64,000 nucleotides of DNA from Pseudoalteromonas luteoviolacea (lineage in GTDB: Bacteria; Pseudomonadota; Gammaproteobacteria; Enterobacterales; Alteromonadaceae): positions 496,001-560,000 of the forward strand of contig NZ_MAUJ01000001.1 in NCBI RefSeq assembly GCF_001696455.1. Reading direction: 5' to 3'. Positions 51,425-59,925 of the stretch are shown piece by piece. Each line of letters opens with the position of its first letter. Position 1 is the first letter of the stretch. The notes beneath the pieces are model-generated. The model was not told the DNA's origin, made no database searches, and saw nothing but the letters and a program-made list of their open reading frames with translations. The position numbers and the translations under genes were made by a program.

Positions 51425-51449
51425 CATAATTCCTAGTTATCGTTACTTT
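51425..51449 (-). repeat. Inverted repeat right copy (IR-R)
   Basis: The exact reverse complement of 47861-47885 over 25 bases. On the minus strand it supplies the AGGAA ribosome site of the ATPase gene, whose ATG (51423) begins 1 base past the repeat. Similarity stops at both edges, which argues for a functional site rather than a duplicated gene end. Confidence 0.95.
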
Positions 51450-51897
51450 CCTTTAATAGTAATACTCTCTTTTTTTGTATAAAGATTCAACATTGCGACC
51501 GTGTTTTAATCAATACCAGTAGCATTTTTCAGAAAATCATCGATTTAAATTAGTAGTATTAGGCGCAGAAGGGCGAGGGACTTAATCATGACGTAAGTGT
51601 ACAACATTAGGCATTCGTCTAATGCAATACCTTGATGTCCGATTTCGAATACGGCGAGAGTAGAATTCTGAAAGTTGAAACGGTTTAAAAATGCTTTAAA
51701 AGGCAATTATGCGCATCTGCAAGGTACGCTGAGTGAAAAAATAGTCAGACATTATGGACTTCCGCATTTTTTGCTTTAAGCATGTTGTGAGGACGCTAGA
51801 GAGCCAGCGAGACATTGCAGATATTACTTTTTAGTAGGGGAGTGGGGTATAAAGAAAGTGCAGTACATATATGGGTTACTGCACTTATACCATCGGG
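51450..51897. other. Intergenic region right of the invertible segment
   Basis: About 450 bases with no supported gene. A short frame at about 51792-51837 (VRTLESQRDIADITF then stop) may be a gene remnant. No convincing promoter pointing towards the invertible segment is seen, which would fit silence of the outer gene. A terminator for the cyo operon sits at its right end. Confidence 0.45.
51857..51885 (-). terminator. Terminator of the cyo-SCO operon
   Basis: On the minus strand the arms AGTGCAGTA / TACTGCACT with an 11-base loop are followed by TTCTTTAT. It lies 12 bases beyond the stop of the last operon gene. Confidence 0.75.
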
Positions 51898-52386
51898 TTA
51901 AGATGCTGTTTTTTGACGGCTCACTAAGCAATATGAACCATCTTTAGTGCTAGTCATATAACCAATGAACTTATCATCTCTTTTGTGAGAAAAAACATGA
52001 GTTTGGTCATTTAACTTACCTTTAAACAGCCATTTTTTGAATACTTCCTCACGTACTACAATACATGGGTTTTTAACAGCAAAGCTTTCTTTGTAAGCAA
52101 CATCACAGTGACCGCCACTGTGAGACATTGAAAAAATGATGTGGCTTTGTCTATCTTTGTATTCAAGTACACCAGAAACGAGCAAGCTTTCAAAGTCTCC
52201 TTTGCTTGTTTGGTTAGAAACAAGTAATCGGTGTTTTTTCTCGCCAATAATATCGCTTGCTAATGCGCTGAGCTCAGATTTACAGTGCGCGACATTATAT
52301 TTCTCGATAATGGTGTCGATTGAGTTTTGAGCAAAAGCTTGGGTACTCAATACTAGGGAAGTGGCTATAGCCAACTTTAGGGTCAT
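51898..52386 (-). CDS. Hypothetical secreted protein of the cyo operon
   Basis: A 162-residue exported protein: signal peptide MTLKLAIATSLVLSTQAFAQ, then a globular part with several cysteines (NVAHCKSELSALASDIIG, SGGHCDVAYKESFAVKNPCIV, GSYCLVSR). No domain recognised. It overlaps the SCO gene by four bases (ATGA) and ends the seven-gene oxidase operon, so it may help heme-copper oxidase assembly or copper handling in the periplasm; this is inference from position. Confidence 0.75.
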   Translation of the reverse strand: MTLKLAIATSLVLSTQAFAQNSIDTIIEKYNVAHCKSELSALASDIIGEKKHRLLVSNQTSKGDFESLLVSGVLEYKDRQSHIIFSMSHSGGHCDVAYKESFAVKNPCIVVREEVFKKWLFKGKLNDQTHVFSHKRDDKFIGYMTSTKDGSYCLVSRQKTAS

Positions 52387-52988
52387 AGCATTAACTCCTT
52401 GATTTGAGCTGCAAGCTCATTAGGAGTTGTAGTATGACTCATTGCGGTAATTAAATTACCTTGTTTGTCTATGATGTAAAACCTTGAAGCGTGAGCTACG
52501 GAGTATTCCATAAAAGACTCTTCTAGGTTATTGTCATCATAATATACGCCATATTGTGCGCTAACTACTTTAGTCTGCTCAATACTGCCAGTTAAACCAG
52601 TGATACGCTCGTGGAAGTAGTCGGTATATTCCTTCATATCTTCGACTGTATCACGCGCAGGGTCTACCGAAACTAGTAAGCCCTGCACCTGATCATGCCC
52701 TTGCTTCTCGAGTCGCATAAATGCATTAGTCATTACCGCGAGAGAGTTTGGGCATACCTCTGCACAAGACAAGTAACCGAAGTACATAACGACGATTTTG
52801 CCTTTGTAATCAGAGAGCGAAACAGGCCCGGCATAGCTTTGCAGAGTAAAATCACCACCCAATTCATCAAAGGATTTTCTAGTTTCGTTGAAGTCTTTCG
52901 TTGTAGTGGCTAAATAAAACCAAACTAAAGCGATAATACCAACTAAAGAAAAAATCCAGTGTAAATAAGCGGACTTAAACTGCTTCAT
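52383..52988 (-). CDS. SCO1/SenC/PrrC family copper chaperone
   Basis: A 201-residue membrane-anchored thioredoxin-fold protein. N-terminal helix HWIFSLVGIIALVWFYLA. Copper-binding CxxxC is MYFGYLSCAEVCPNSLAVM and the distant His is in YSVAHASRFYIID. SCO proteins deliver copper to subunit II of oxidases. In a bo3-type oxidase subunit II lacks CuA, so its role here may be in CuB loading or redox protection. Second to last gene of the operon. Confidence 0.92.
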   Translation of the reverse strand: MKQFKSAYLHWIFSLVGIIALVWFYLATTTKDFNETRKSFDELGGDFTLQSYAGPVSLSDYKGKIVVMYFGYLSCAEVCPNSLAVMTNAFMRLEKQGHDQVQGLLVSVDPARDTVEDMKEYTDYFHERITGLTGSIEQTKVVSAQYGVYYDDNNLEESFMEYSVAHASRFYIIDKQGNLITAMSHTTTPNELAAQIKELML

Positions 52989-52992
52989 GACT

Positions 52993-53877
52993 CTACCTTG
53001 CTGTTACATATGCGGTTGGATCAATGTGAGCAAAATCTACTGACATCAAGACACTCATAGATGTGATGGCAACAAGCGATAAAATAAATACGCGTTTTGC
53101 CCATGTATGGTTGTCCATGCGATGAAAATCAAAAATTGTGCTCAGCAACCAGATCAAACCAATTACCAGCGTAAGAGAAGCAAATAGGGTACCGACGTAA
53201 TTTAAAGTAAATAACGACAGTGCAAGAACAGTAAAGGCTAAGATAAAGCCAATCATGTGTTTTCTAGCTACTTCAACACCACTAACGATTGGTAATACTG
53301 GGATATTTGCATCTTTGTAATCTTTGAATCTGTATATAGCAATCGCATATGAATGCGGAATTTGCCAAATACAAAAGATTGCTAAAATTACAACAGCGCC
53401 AATATCAAATTGACCATTTACAGCACAGTACCCCATTACTGGAGGACATGCGCCTGAAATACTGCCTACAAAAGTACCGTAGATAGACTTTCTTTTATAA
53501 TAAAGCGTGTATAGGCCCACATATACTACAAAGCCTAATACGCCAAAATAAAAGCTCATCATTGATGCATACAGTGCCAGTGAGGCAAAGCCTATACAAC
53601 CCAAAAGGGTTGCATAGACTAAAGCTTTTGTAACCGAAATCGATTCTAAGAGCGACTTACGGTACTTTGTGCGTGACATTAACTGGTCAATGTCACGGTC
53701 AATCACATTATTAAAAACACAACCAGAGGCGATGATACATATTGTACCCACTATCATTGCTGTAAATGTAACCAAATCAATATCACCTTTGGCTGCGAGC
53801 ACATAGCCCGCAACCGCAGTGATTAAGTTACCAAAGATAATGCCTGGTTTTGTAATTAACAGGTAACTTCTTAACAT
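52993..53877 (-). CDS. cyoE: Heme o synthase (protoheme IX farnesyltransferase)
   Basis: A 294-residue UbiA-type prenyltransferase with about eight membrane helices. The family motif for the prenyl diphosphate is NNVIDRDIDQLMSRTKYRKSL, with N-x-x-x-D-x-x-x-D and the conserved Arg-x-x-x-R. YTLYYKRKSIYGTFVGSISG and YGKDYKDAN-like FKDYKDANIPVLPI correspond to the second Asp-rich loop. It adds a farnesyl group to heme b for the oxidase. Length as in Escherichia coli CyoE. Confidence 0.96.
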   Translation of the reverse strand: MLRSYLLITKPGIIFGNLITAVAGYVLAAKGDIDLVTFTAMIVGTICIIASGCVFNNVIDRDIDQLMSRTKYRKSLLESISVTKALVYATLLGCIGFASLALYASMMSFYFGVLGFVVYVGLYTLYYKRKSIYGTFVGSISGACPPVMGYCAVNGQFDIGAVVILAIFCIWQIPHSYAIAIYRFKDYKDANIPVLPIVSGVEVARKHMIGFILAFTVLALSLFTLNYVGTLFASLTLVIGLIWLLSTIFDFHRMDNHTWAKRVFILSLVAITSMSVLMSVDFAHIDPTAYVTAR

Positions 53878-53878
53878 T

Positions 53879-54217
53879 TTAATGTCCCATGAGCATGTTG
53901 TGATTTAGGTGCTCCATAATCCAGATGGAGCCAATCACAACTATGGCCACTGTCAACACAATAAACGCGGCTGAAGTAGTGTTCCATATTTGCTCAGAAG
54001 AAGAGTTCATGTGTAAGAAGAATACAAGCTGTACAAAAAGCTGCGCAATAGCTGTAACTAGGATGATCCCAAGCGTTACCGCTGGAGAAGCCATGTCATA
54101 CATTACAACCAAAAACGGGATAGCAGTAAGCACTAAAGATAGAAGTAAACCTATCGTGTACTCTTTAACGCTACCGTGAGCTGCACCGCCGCTACCATGT
54201 TCGTTAGAATGGCCCAT
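53879..54217 (-). CDS. cyoD: Cytochrome bo oxidase subunit IV
   Basis: A 112-residue protein with three membrane helices, SVKEYTIGLLLSLVLTAIPF (typical CyoD start), VTLGIILVTAIAQLFVQLVFFLHM and SAAFIVLTVAIVVIGSIWIMEHL. Subunit IV stabilises CuB binding in subunit I. The start overlaps the cyoC stop by one base. Confidence 0.95.
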   Translation of the reverse strand: MGHSNEHGSGGAAHGSVKEYTIGLLLSLVLTAIPFLVVMYDMASPAVTLGIILVTAIAQLFVQLVFFLHMNSSSEQIWNTTSAAFIVLTVAIVVIGSIWIMEHLNHNMLMGH

Positions 54218-54837
54218 TACATCACTCCTACTAAGTACACAACGCTAAATACACAGATCCAGATGATGTCTAGGAAGTGCCAGAATAAGCTTAAGCAAGA
54301 TAGTCTTACTAAGTTATCTTCACTAAATCCGTCACGTTTAAAGTGAACGAATAAAACAAGCATCCAGATAATACCACCAAATACGTGTAGACCGTGTGTT
54401 GCAACTAGCGCATAGAATGCTGACCAGTAACCACTTGTCTGAGGCGTAGCGCCCAACGTACTGAAGTGCCAGAACTCGTACATTTCTAGGCCCAGGAAGC
54501 CCGCACCTAGTAGCAGTGTAATGACCAACCAAGTGATCATGCCTTTCATCTTGCGTTGGTTGGCTTGAAGCATTGCCATACCAAACGTGAAACTACTGAA
54601 TAGTAGGAACGCAGTACCAACTGCGACTAGATTAAGGTCAAATAACTCTTTTGGTGTTGGGCCGCCAGCGAAGCCGCCACTTAGTACTGCATATGTTGCA
54701 AACAGAGTTGCGAACAAAATACAGTCACTCATGATATATATCCAGAATCCGAATATAGTATCACCACCGGTATCATGATGCTCATGATCATCGTGATGAT
54801 CGTGAGCGTCGTTTGCGATTACGTGATCGTTTGACAT
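54217..54837 (-). CDS. cyoC: Cytochrome bo oxidase subunit III
   Basis: A 206-residue subunit with five membrane helices (GFWIYIMSDCILFATLFATYAVL, FTFGMAMLQANQRK, WLVITLLLGAGFLGLEMYEF, FYALVATHGLHVFGGIIWM, FWHFLDIIWICVFSVVYLVG). The histidine-rich N-terminus (HDHHDDHEHHD) is longer than usual and may bind metal. Length matches E. coli CyoC. Confidence 0.95.
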   Translation of the reverse strand: MSNDHVIANDAHDHHDDHEHHDTGGDTIFGFWIYIMSDCILFATLFATYAVLSGGFAGGPTPKELFDLNLVAVGTAFLLFSSFTFGMAMLQANQRKMKGMITWLVITLLLGAGFLGLEMYEFWHFSTLGATPQTSGYWSAFYALVATHGLHVFGGIIWMLVLFVHFKRDGFSEDNLVRLSCLSLFWHFLDIIWICVFSVVYLVGVM

Positions 54838-54853
54838 AGTTTAAAACTTTCCT

Positions 54854-56890
54854 CTACTTGCCATTTTTAGCTGCGTGTTCTGCAACAGCTGCCAAGTGCT
54901 TTGACTCGATTTCTTCAACTTGGTCTACTGGTACGTAGTAATCTTTGTTGCGATCAAAAGAGTACGCAATCCAAGAAGCTACGATACCGACGAAGCTCGC
55001 GATAACCATCCACCAGATGTGCCATACAAAGCCGAAACCTAAAGTAAGTGAGAATGCACTGATCACAAAGCCAGCCCATGTGTTAGAAGGCATGTGGATC
55101 TTTGAGTATTTCTCTGGCTTCTCGTAAGCAAGGCCATGCTCTTTCTTGTAATGATGCTCATCACGGTCATGGATCTTAGGTAACTTAGCGAAGTTGTAGA
55201 ACGGAGGAGGTGACGAAGTCGCCCACTCAAGCGTACGGCCATTCCAAGGATCACCTGTAACGTCCATATTTTGCTTACGGTTCTTGAAGCTAATGAAGCC
55301 CATGTAGAACTGTACTGCGATACCAGCTGCAACGATAAATGCACCAATCATTGCGATGATTAGCAATGGAGTCCACTCAGGGTTGTCGTAGTAGTTAAGA
55401 CGACGTGTCATACCGTTGAAACCAAGGATGTATAGTGGCATGAACGCAACGAAGAAACCGATTGTCCATAGTGCACAAGATAGTTTGTTAAGTTTCTCGT
55501 CAAGCATCCAACCAGTTGCTTTTGGCCACCAGTATGTAAGACCTGCGAAGTAACCGAATACTGCACCACCGATAATTACGTTATGGAAGTGAGCAATTAG
55601 GAACAAGCTATTGTGTAGTACGAAGTCAGCCGCTGGAACTGCTAGCATTACACCAGTCATACCACCGATTGTGAACGTAAATAGGAAGCTACATGTCCAC
55701 CACATAGATGCTGTGAACTCAACACGGCCCTTGTACATCGTAAATAGCCAGTTGAATATCTTAACACCCGTCGGGACGGCTATGATCATGGTGGCAATAC
55801 CAAAGAACGCGTTCACACTTGAGCCTGCGCCCATTGTGAAGAAGTGGTGTAGCCATACAACCATTGCTAGAACCATGATAACCGCTGTTGCCCATACAAG
55901 TGATGTATAACCGAACAGACGCTTACGAGAGAACGTAGCTGCAACCTCAGAGAAAATACCAAATGCAGGTAAGATTAGAATGTAAACTTCTGGGTGACCC
56001 CATGCCCAAATGAGGTTTACGTACATCATTTGGTTACCACCAAGGTCATTAGTGAAGAAGTTTGTACCTAGGTATCTATCTAGCGTTAGCAGCGTGATAG
56101 TTACAGTTAGGATAGGGAACGAAAGAATGATTAGTACGTTTGCACACAGAGAAGTCCATGTGAATACAGGCATTTGCATAAGCTTCATGCCAGGCGCACG
56201 CATTCTGATGATAGTAACGAAGAAGTTAACACCCGTTAGTAGTGTACCAATACCTGAGATCTGTAGTGCCCAGAGCCAATAATCGACCCCGACCCAGGGA
56301 CTGTATTCAATACCTGATAGTGGTGGATATGCCAACCAACCAGTCGCTGCGAATTCACCAAGGAACAGTGAAATGTTAACTAGTAGCGCACCCACTACGA
56401 ATAACCAGAAGCTCAACGAGTTCAGGAATGGGAAGGCAACGTCACGTGCACCAATTTGTAGAGGTACCACGATGTTCATCAAGCCAACAACCAAAGGCAT
56501 GGCTACGAAGAAAATCATAATTACACCGTGAGCAGTAAAGATCTGGTCATAGTGTTCAGGAGGGAGGTAACCCGCGCCCACACTGTCAGCCGTTGCTAAC
56601 GCTTGGTGAGTACGCATCATTATAGCATCCGCAAAACCGCGGACTAGCATCACAATCGCTGCGATGACATACATGATACCAATTTTTTTATGGTCTACAG
56701 ATGTGAACCATTCTTCCCAAAGGTATCTCCACTTACCCATTTTAGTGATAAGTGCGAATAGGAATAAACCGCCAAGTATTGCACAGATCATTACTGGCAG
56801 AATAACAGGGTCATGAACAGGAATAGAATCCCAGGTCAGTTTACCCGTGAGCGGATCCGGATCTGTGATTATGGTAGCTTTACTTGCCAT
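54854..56890 (-). CDS. cyoB: Cytochrome bo oxidase subunit I
   Basis: A 678-residue heme-copper oxidase subunit. Metal ligands are visible: [15 protein letters not shown] (heme b His), [18 protein letters not shown] (CuB His with the cross-linked Tyr in the V-Y), [12 protein letters not shown] (the two CuB His), and [17 protein letters not shown] (heme o3 and b His). About 15 helices. It reduces oxygen with quinol electrons and pumps protons. Overlaps cyoA by 11 bases. Confidence 0.97.
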   Translation of the reverse strand: MASKATIITDPDPLTGKLTWDSIPVHDPVILPVMICAILGGLFLFALITKMGKWRYLWEEWFTSVDHKKIGIMYVIAAIVMLVRGFADAIMMRTHQALATADSVGAGYLPPEHYDQIFTAHGVIMIFFVAMPLVVGLMNIVVPLQIGARDVAFPFLNSLSFWLFVVGALLVNISLFLGEFAATGWLAYPPLSGIEYSPWVGVDYWLWALQISGIGTLLTGVNFFVTIIRMRAPGMKLMQMPVFTWTSLCANVLIILSFPILTVTITLLTLDRYLGTNFFTNDLGGNQMMYVNLIWAWGHPEVYILILPAFGIFSEVAATFSRKRLFGYTSLVWATAVIMVLAMVVWLHHFFTMGAGSSVNAFFGIATMIIAVPTGVKIFNWLFTMYKGRVEFTASMWWTCSFLFTFTIGGMTGVMLAVPAADFVLHNSLFLIAHFHNVIIGGAVFGYFAGLTYWWPKATGWMLDEKLNKLSCALWTIGFFVAFMPLYILGFNGMTRRLNYYDNPEWTPLLIIAMIGAFIVAAGIAVQFYMGFISFKNRKQNMDVTGDPWNGRTLEWATSSPPPFYNFAKLPKIHDRDEHHYKKEHGLAYEKPEKYSKIHMPSNTWAGFVISAFSLTLGFGFVWHIWWMVIASFVGIVASWIAYSFDRNKDYYVPVDQVEEIESKHLAAVAEHAAKNGK

Positions 56891-57728
56891 TTTGAACCCC
56901 AGTGTATTTCTCTATGGTTTTCTTAAAGTGCAGAGGGTCAACATCCGAGTAGTACACTACCGGATTGTCTTTTGATTTCTCGCTAAGCGCTTTGTAAGTA
57001 GGTTCGTCTAGCACATGCTCTGATGCTTTAACTTTGTTAACCCAAGCATCGAAGCCTGCTTGATCTACAGAGTGTGTTTTGAACTTCATACCTGAGAAAC
57101 CAAAACCGCTGTAGTTTGCAGACATGCCTCTGAAGGTACCTTCTTCAGATGCCATAAGGTTAAGTCTATTCTCCATACCAGCCATCGCGTAAATCTGACT
57201 TCCCAATCTTGGAATAAAGAATGAGTTCATCACAGTGTCTGACGTGATTAAAAACTCAACCGGTGTATTCACAGGGATTGAAATTTCGTTGACGGTTGCG
57301 ATCTGTTGCTCTGGATAGATAAATAGCCATTTCCAATCCATCGCTACAACTTGAATAGTCAAAGTGTCTTTATCTTTACCCAAAGGTTTACGCGGGTCTA
57401 AAGTGTGTGACGTGACATATGTGAAGTACGCTAATGCAGCAATGATTAAACAAGGCACAATCCAAACAACAAGCTCGATTTTTGTTGAGTGTTCCCACGA
57501 CGGCTTGTACTCAGCGTTTTTGTTACTGGTACGATACTTGTACGGGAAGTAAATAGACATAAATAATACAGGGATTATTACAATAAGTAATAAAGCCACA
57601 GAGATTATAATCAGGTCTTTCGCCTGTTCACCAATTGGCCCCGCAGGGTCAAAAAGAGCAAGCTCACAACCTGTTAGAAGAAACGCCATCGTAAAAACCA
57701 TTACGAGTGACAAGGACTTTTTCAGCAT
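56880..57728 (-). CDS. cyoA: Cytochrome bo oxidase subunit II
   Basis: A 282-residue lipoprotein. Lipobox [10 protein letters not shown] near residue 20, then two helices ([24 protein letters not shown] and [24 protein letters not shown]) and a cupredoxin domain ([37 protein letters not shown]). The CuA-ligand cysteines are absent, as expected for a quinol oxidase. ATG 57728 is preferred over TTG 57734 because of the AGG-type ribosome site. First gene of the operon cyoABCDE-SCO-hyp. Confidence 0.95.
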   Translation of the reverse strand: MLKKSLSLVMVFTMAFLLTGCELALFDPAGPIGEQAKDLIIISVALLLIVIIPVLFMSIYFPYKYRTSNKNAEYKPSWEHSTKIELVVWIVPCLIIAALAYFTYVTSHTLDPRKPLGKDKDTLTIQVVAMDWKWLFIYPEQQIATVNEISIPVNTPVEFLITSDTVMNSFFIPRLGSQIYAMAGMENRLNLMASEEGTFRGMSANYSGFGFSGMKFKTHSVDQAGFDAWVNKVKASEHVLDEPTYKALSEKSKDNPVVYYSDVDPLHFKKTIEKYTGVQNGK

Positions 57729-57872
57729 ATTCAACCTACTTGATATCGCGGGTAATTACCCCATTACCTGCCTGAATAAATTAACGAGATTAATGCAATT
57801 GAGAACTGTTTCCATTTACACCCCTCTCGCAGGGGAATGTTATAGGTAAAGTGTCAAAAATTCAAGATTCTA

Positions 57873-57886
57873 TTGACGAGGATCAA
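57873..57886. promoter_or_regulatory. FNR-like box upstream of cyoA
   Basis: TTGACGAGGATCAA matches the FNR/ANR consensus TTGAT-N4-ATCAA at nine of ten conserved positions. It lies 145 bases upstream of the cyoA start, in the gap shared with the divergent gene at 57978. FNR is known to repress the bo oxidase in Escherichia coli when oxygen is low, so the same may hold here; FNR binding is not shown. Confidence 0.6.
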
Positions 57887-57977
57887 TACGTTTGAATTTC
57901 ATTTTTAGATGTTTTTTGAGCGATCTATGTCTAGACTGAAATTAGTGTTGTCAAAAACATAATTACAGAGGGCTGAT

Positions 57978-58493
57978 ATGAAGAGACTATTTTATTCTAC
58001 AGATAGTTTGGACGATGCTGAAAAAATTTCTGATGAAGTTCACGAACTTGGTATCGATGATCACCATTTTTACGTGTTATCACGAGATGAAGACGGCATC
58101 AAAACTCACCACTTACATGGATCAACACAAATAGAAAAAACGCAAATTTTGTCTGCAAGAAAAAGAGCAATATTACTAGCTGGGGGAGCTGCACTACTAC
58201 TTTTTTCGGTCCTGTTTTTTTTCACCGAAGCGGTGGATAAATTTTTGTTACAGGCAATAGGCGCTAGTATCGTTGTTGGATTTATCGTCATGGTGGTCGT
58301 CAGGCTAGCAGGCAAATCTTTCGATGAATATTTTCAAATACTGGTTGATGAGCATTTAGATGCCGGCGATGTAATCATAATTATTGATGTTGCTAAGTCT
58401 CAAACCCATATTGTTGAGACACAATTAGAAGATCATCCAAAGGCTCAATTTTTAGCTGATAGTTCCAATTTGGCTTCACCTATTCCAGACTAA
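57978..58493 (+). CDS. Hypothetical two-helix membrane protein
   Basis: A 171-residue protein. An N-terminal soluble part of about 60 residues (YSTDSLDDAEKISDEVHELGIDDHHFYVLSRDEDG) recalls the start of the general-stress-protein-17M/DUF1269 type, followed by two membrane helices (AILLAGGAALLLFSVLFFFTEAV and LQAIGASIVVGFIVMVVVRLAG) and a cytoplasmic tail that starts EYFQILVDEHLDAGDVIIIID. No exact family named. Divergent from cyoA and sharing the FNR-like box, so it may respond to oxygen as well. Confidence 0.7.
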   Translation: MKRLFYSTDSLDDAEKISDEVHELGIDDHHFYVLSRDEDGIKTHHLHGSTQIEKTQILSARKRAILLAGGAALLLFSVLFFFTEAVDKFLLQAIGASIVVGFIVMVVVRLAGKSFDEYFQILVDEHLDAGDVIIIIDVAKSQTHIVETQLEDHPKAQFLADSSNLASPIPD

Positions 58494-58516
58494 AATTCAA
58501 CTATTCCAGACTAAAA
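58480..58516 (+). repeat. Tandem 21-bp duplication across a stop codon
   Basis: CTATTCCAGACTAAAA occurs at 58480-58495 and again at 58501-58516, so a 21-bp unit has been doubled at the stop of the previous gene. The duplication leaves the reading frame with its first TAA. Confidence 0.8.
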
Positions 58517-58518
58517 AT

Positions 58519-58562
58519 AGTGGTGATATCGTTTCTTTGGAGAAGGTAGTGATATCACCACT
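58519..58562. terminator. Bidirectional terminator hairpin
   Basis: A perfect 12-bp stem AGTGGTGATATC / GATATCACCACT with a 20-base loop lies between the convergent genes ending at 58493 and 58587. Confidence 0.65.
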
Positions 58563-58586
58563 CGTAGCATCAACTGTTGGTTGAAA

Positions 58587-59771
58587 TCATGCCGCGGAGA
58601 CAACGTCCTTGTTTGATTTTTCTTCCTTGACCGGCTTGAGCTTGGGCAGTGGGTTCCTTGATCCTACGGCTTCTTCTATTGAATTAAAGCCGTCTTCTTT
58701 CAGTAATTTAACTAAGCCACGATTGATTTCACTAATACTCTGAGGCCCATCAAAGATGAGTGTCGAAATCATATGTAAAATGCTAGCGCCTGACGTGATC
58801 TTTTCGTACGCGTCTTTTGCGGTGAATACACCACCAACGCCAATGATAGTCAGTTTACCTCTGGTTCTTCTGTAAACATGCCTTATAACATTTGTTGAAA
58901 TACGTTGCAGTGGAAGCCCGCTCATAGCACCTTTATGGAAAGGCAGCTCGGACTTAACATATTCTTGGTTAAATTTGGGTTTAGCCAAGTTTGTAAGTAC
59001 TACGCCATCCATGTTGTGTTCAACACAGGCATCAACAATAATGTTGATTTCTTCAAGCGTCATATCAGCAGCGAGCTTCACGTAAATAGGCCTGCCATCG
59101 ACTCTGTGTTCATTCACGGCGGTTAAAAGCGCATCCAAGTTACCTTTATCAACGAATGGTTCGCCATCTTGCGTATTTGGGCAGCTGATATTGATTGTGT
59201 AGTAGTCACCAATATCCTTAAAAAGCCTCATAGTTTTGGTGTAGTCATCGATAGAGTCTTGTAAATCGAACTCTGGGGTAATGTTCGATTTAGCCGCATT
59301 AATGCCAACTTTTAGTTTGCCAAAATTAGCACCTTTTAACCTAGATGAAATTTTTTCAGCTCCTTGGTTGTTGAGCCCGTACCAAACAAGAATTGACTTA
59401 GACTTAACCATTCTGAAAAGCCGTTTACCAGGATTTCCCGGGCAGACTTCTCCTGTAAAAGAGCCTAATTCTGCTAACCCAAAGCCAATCGAAGGGTAGA
59501 TTTTGGTAAGTTCGCCATCTTTGTCAAAGCCAGCAGACAGTCCAAGTGGATTTCTATATTTAATTCCGTCCACCTCAATGTTTAAGCTGCGATGTCCATA
59601 ATTAAAAAACAACGACGTGATCCATCGAGTAAGGAAGTTAGAGCCCAGGAAAACACCTACGCGTTTAAACATGTAATGTGCATCCTCTGGATCCATTAAG
59701 AATATTAACGGACGAGCCGCTCTGTAGAATAGTCGCAAGACAAAGTTACGTATGCCGATGATAAGGCGCAT
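58587..59771 (-). CDS. Quinone-type dihydroorotate dehydrogenase-like protein with a Cys in the active site
   Basis: A 394-residue flavoprotein. The N-terminal membrane-associating region (FYRAARPLIFLMDPEDAHYMFKRVG), the FMN-binding parts (NPLGLSAGFDKDGE, GSFTGEVCPGNPGKRLFRM) and the C-terminal GKLTIIGVGGVFTAKDAYEKI resemble class 2 enzymes (PyrD). But the catalytic segment is YYTINISCPNT, with Cys197 where class 2 has Ser, and the sequence around the substrate site (WYGLNNQGAEK) differs from N-R-x-G-F-N-N. A C-terminal extension of about 25 charged residues is added. A paralog of the true pyrD is plausible. ATG 59771 is chosen over TTG 59777 owing to GGAGG. Confidence 0.85.
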   Translation of the reverse strand: MRLIIGIRNFVLRLFYRAARPLIFLMDPEDAHYMFKRVGVFLGSNFLTRWITSLFFNYGHRSLNIEVDGIKYRNPLGLSAGFDKDGELTKIYPSIGFGLAELGSFTGEVCPGNPGKRLFRMVKSKSILVWYGLNNQGAEKISSRLKGANFGKLKVGINAAKSNITPEFDLQDSIDDYTKTMRLFKDIGDYYTINISCPNTQDGEPFVDKGNLDALLTAVNEHRVDGRPIYVKLAADMTLEEINIIVDACVEHNMDGVVLTNLAKPKFNQEYVKSELPFHKGAMSGLPLQRISTNVIRHVYRRTRGKLTIIGVGGVFTAKDAYEKITSGASILHMISTLIFDGPQSISEINRGLVKLLKEDGFNSIEEAVGSRNPLPKLKPVKEEKSNKDVVSAA

Positions 59772-59860
59772 TTTCAACCTCCAAATTTGTCATCGATTGT
59801 TGTTGTTAGGTGCTTTGAATAAGCACAGCAAGTAACTCATATTTTTAGCTTATGATCATT

Positions 59861-59893
59861 AAATGATAATAGCAATAAGAATTGTTATCATTT
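59861..59893. promoter_or_regulatory. Fur-box-like repeat upstream of the 59926 gene
   Basis: AAATGATAA (59861-59869) is mirrored by TTATCATTT (59885-59893). Inside lies AATAAGAATTGTTATCATT (59874-59892), a 19-bp match to the Fur consensus form (13 of 15 on the 7-1-7 model by my reading). It lies between two divergent genes. Confidence 0.65.
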
Positions 59894-59925
59894 ATAGTGT
59901 TCGTTATTCAATCTTGGAGGTGCTG

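Larger units (their letters stand above)
47861..51449. mobile_element. Candidate invertible DNA segment (3.59 kb)
   Basis: The segment between and including the two perfect 25-bp inverted repeats. It contains two convergent genes that share only their 5' leaders, overlapping by 20 bp at the 3' ends. The recombinase gene lies just outside the left repeat. Inversion would exchange which gene stands behind the recombinase. All parts are seen; inversion itself is inferred. Confidence 0.75.

Noticed and set aside
47861-51449. The 25-bp inverted repeats as the ends of a transposon
   Set aside because: There is no transposase inside, no target-site duplication beside the repeats, and the recombinase lies outside. 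The repeats also serve as gene leaders, which fits an inversion switch better.
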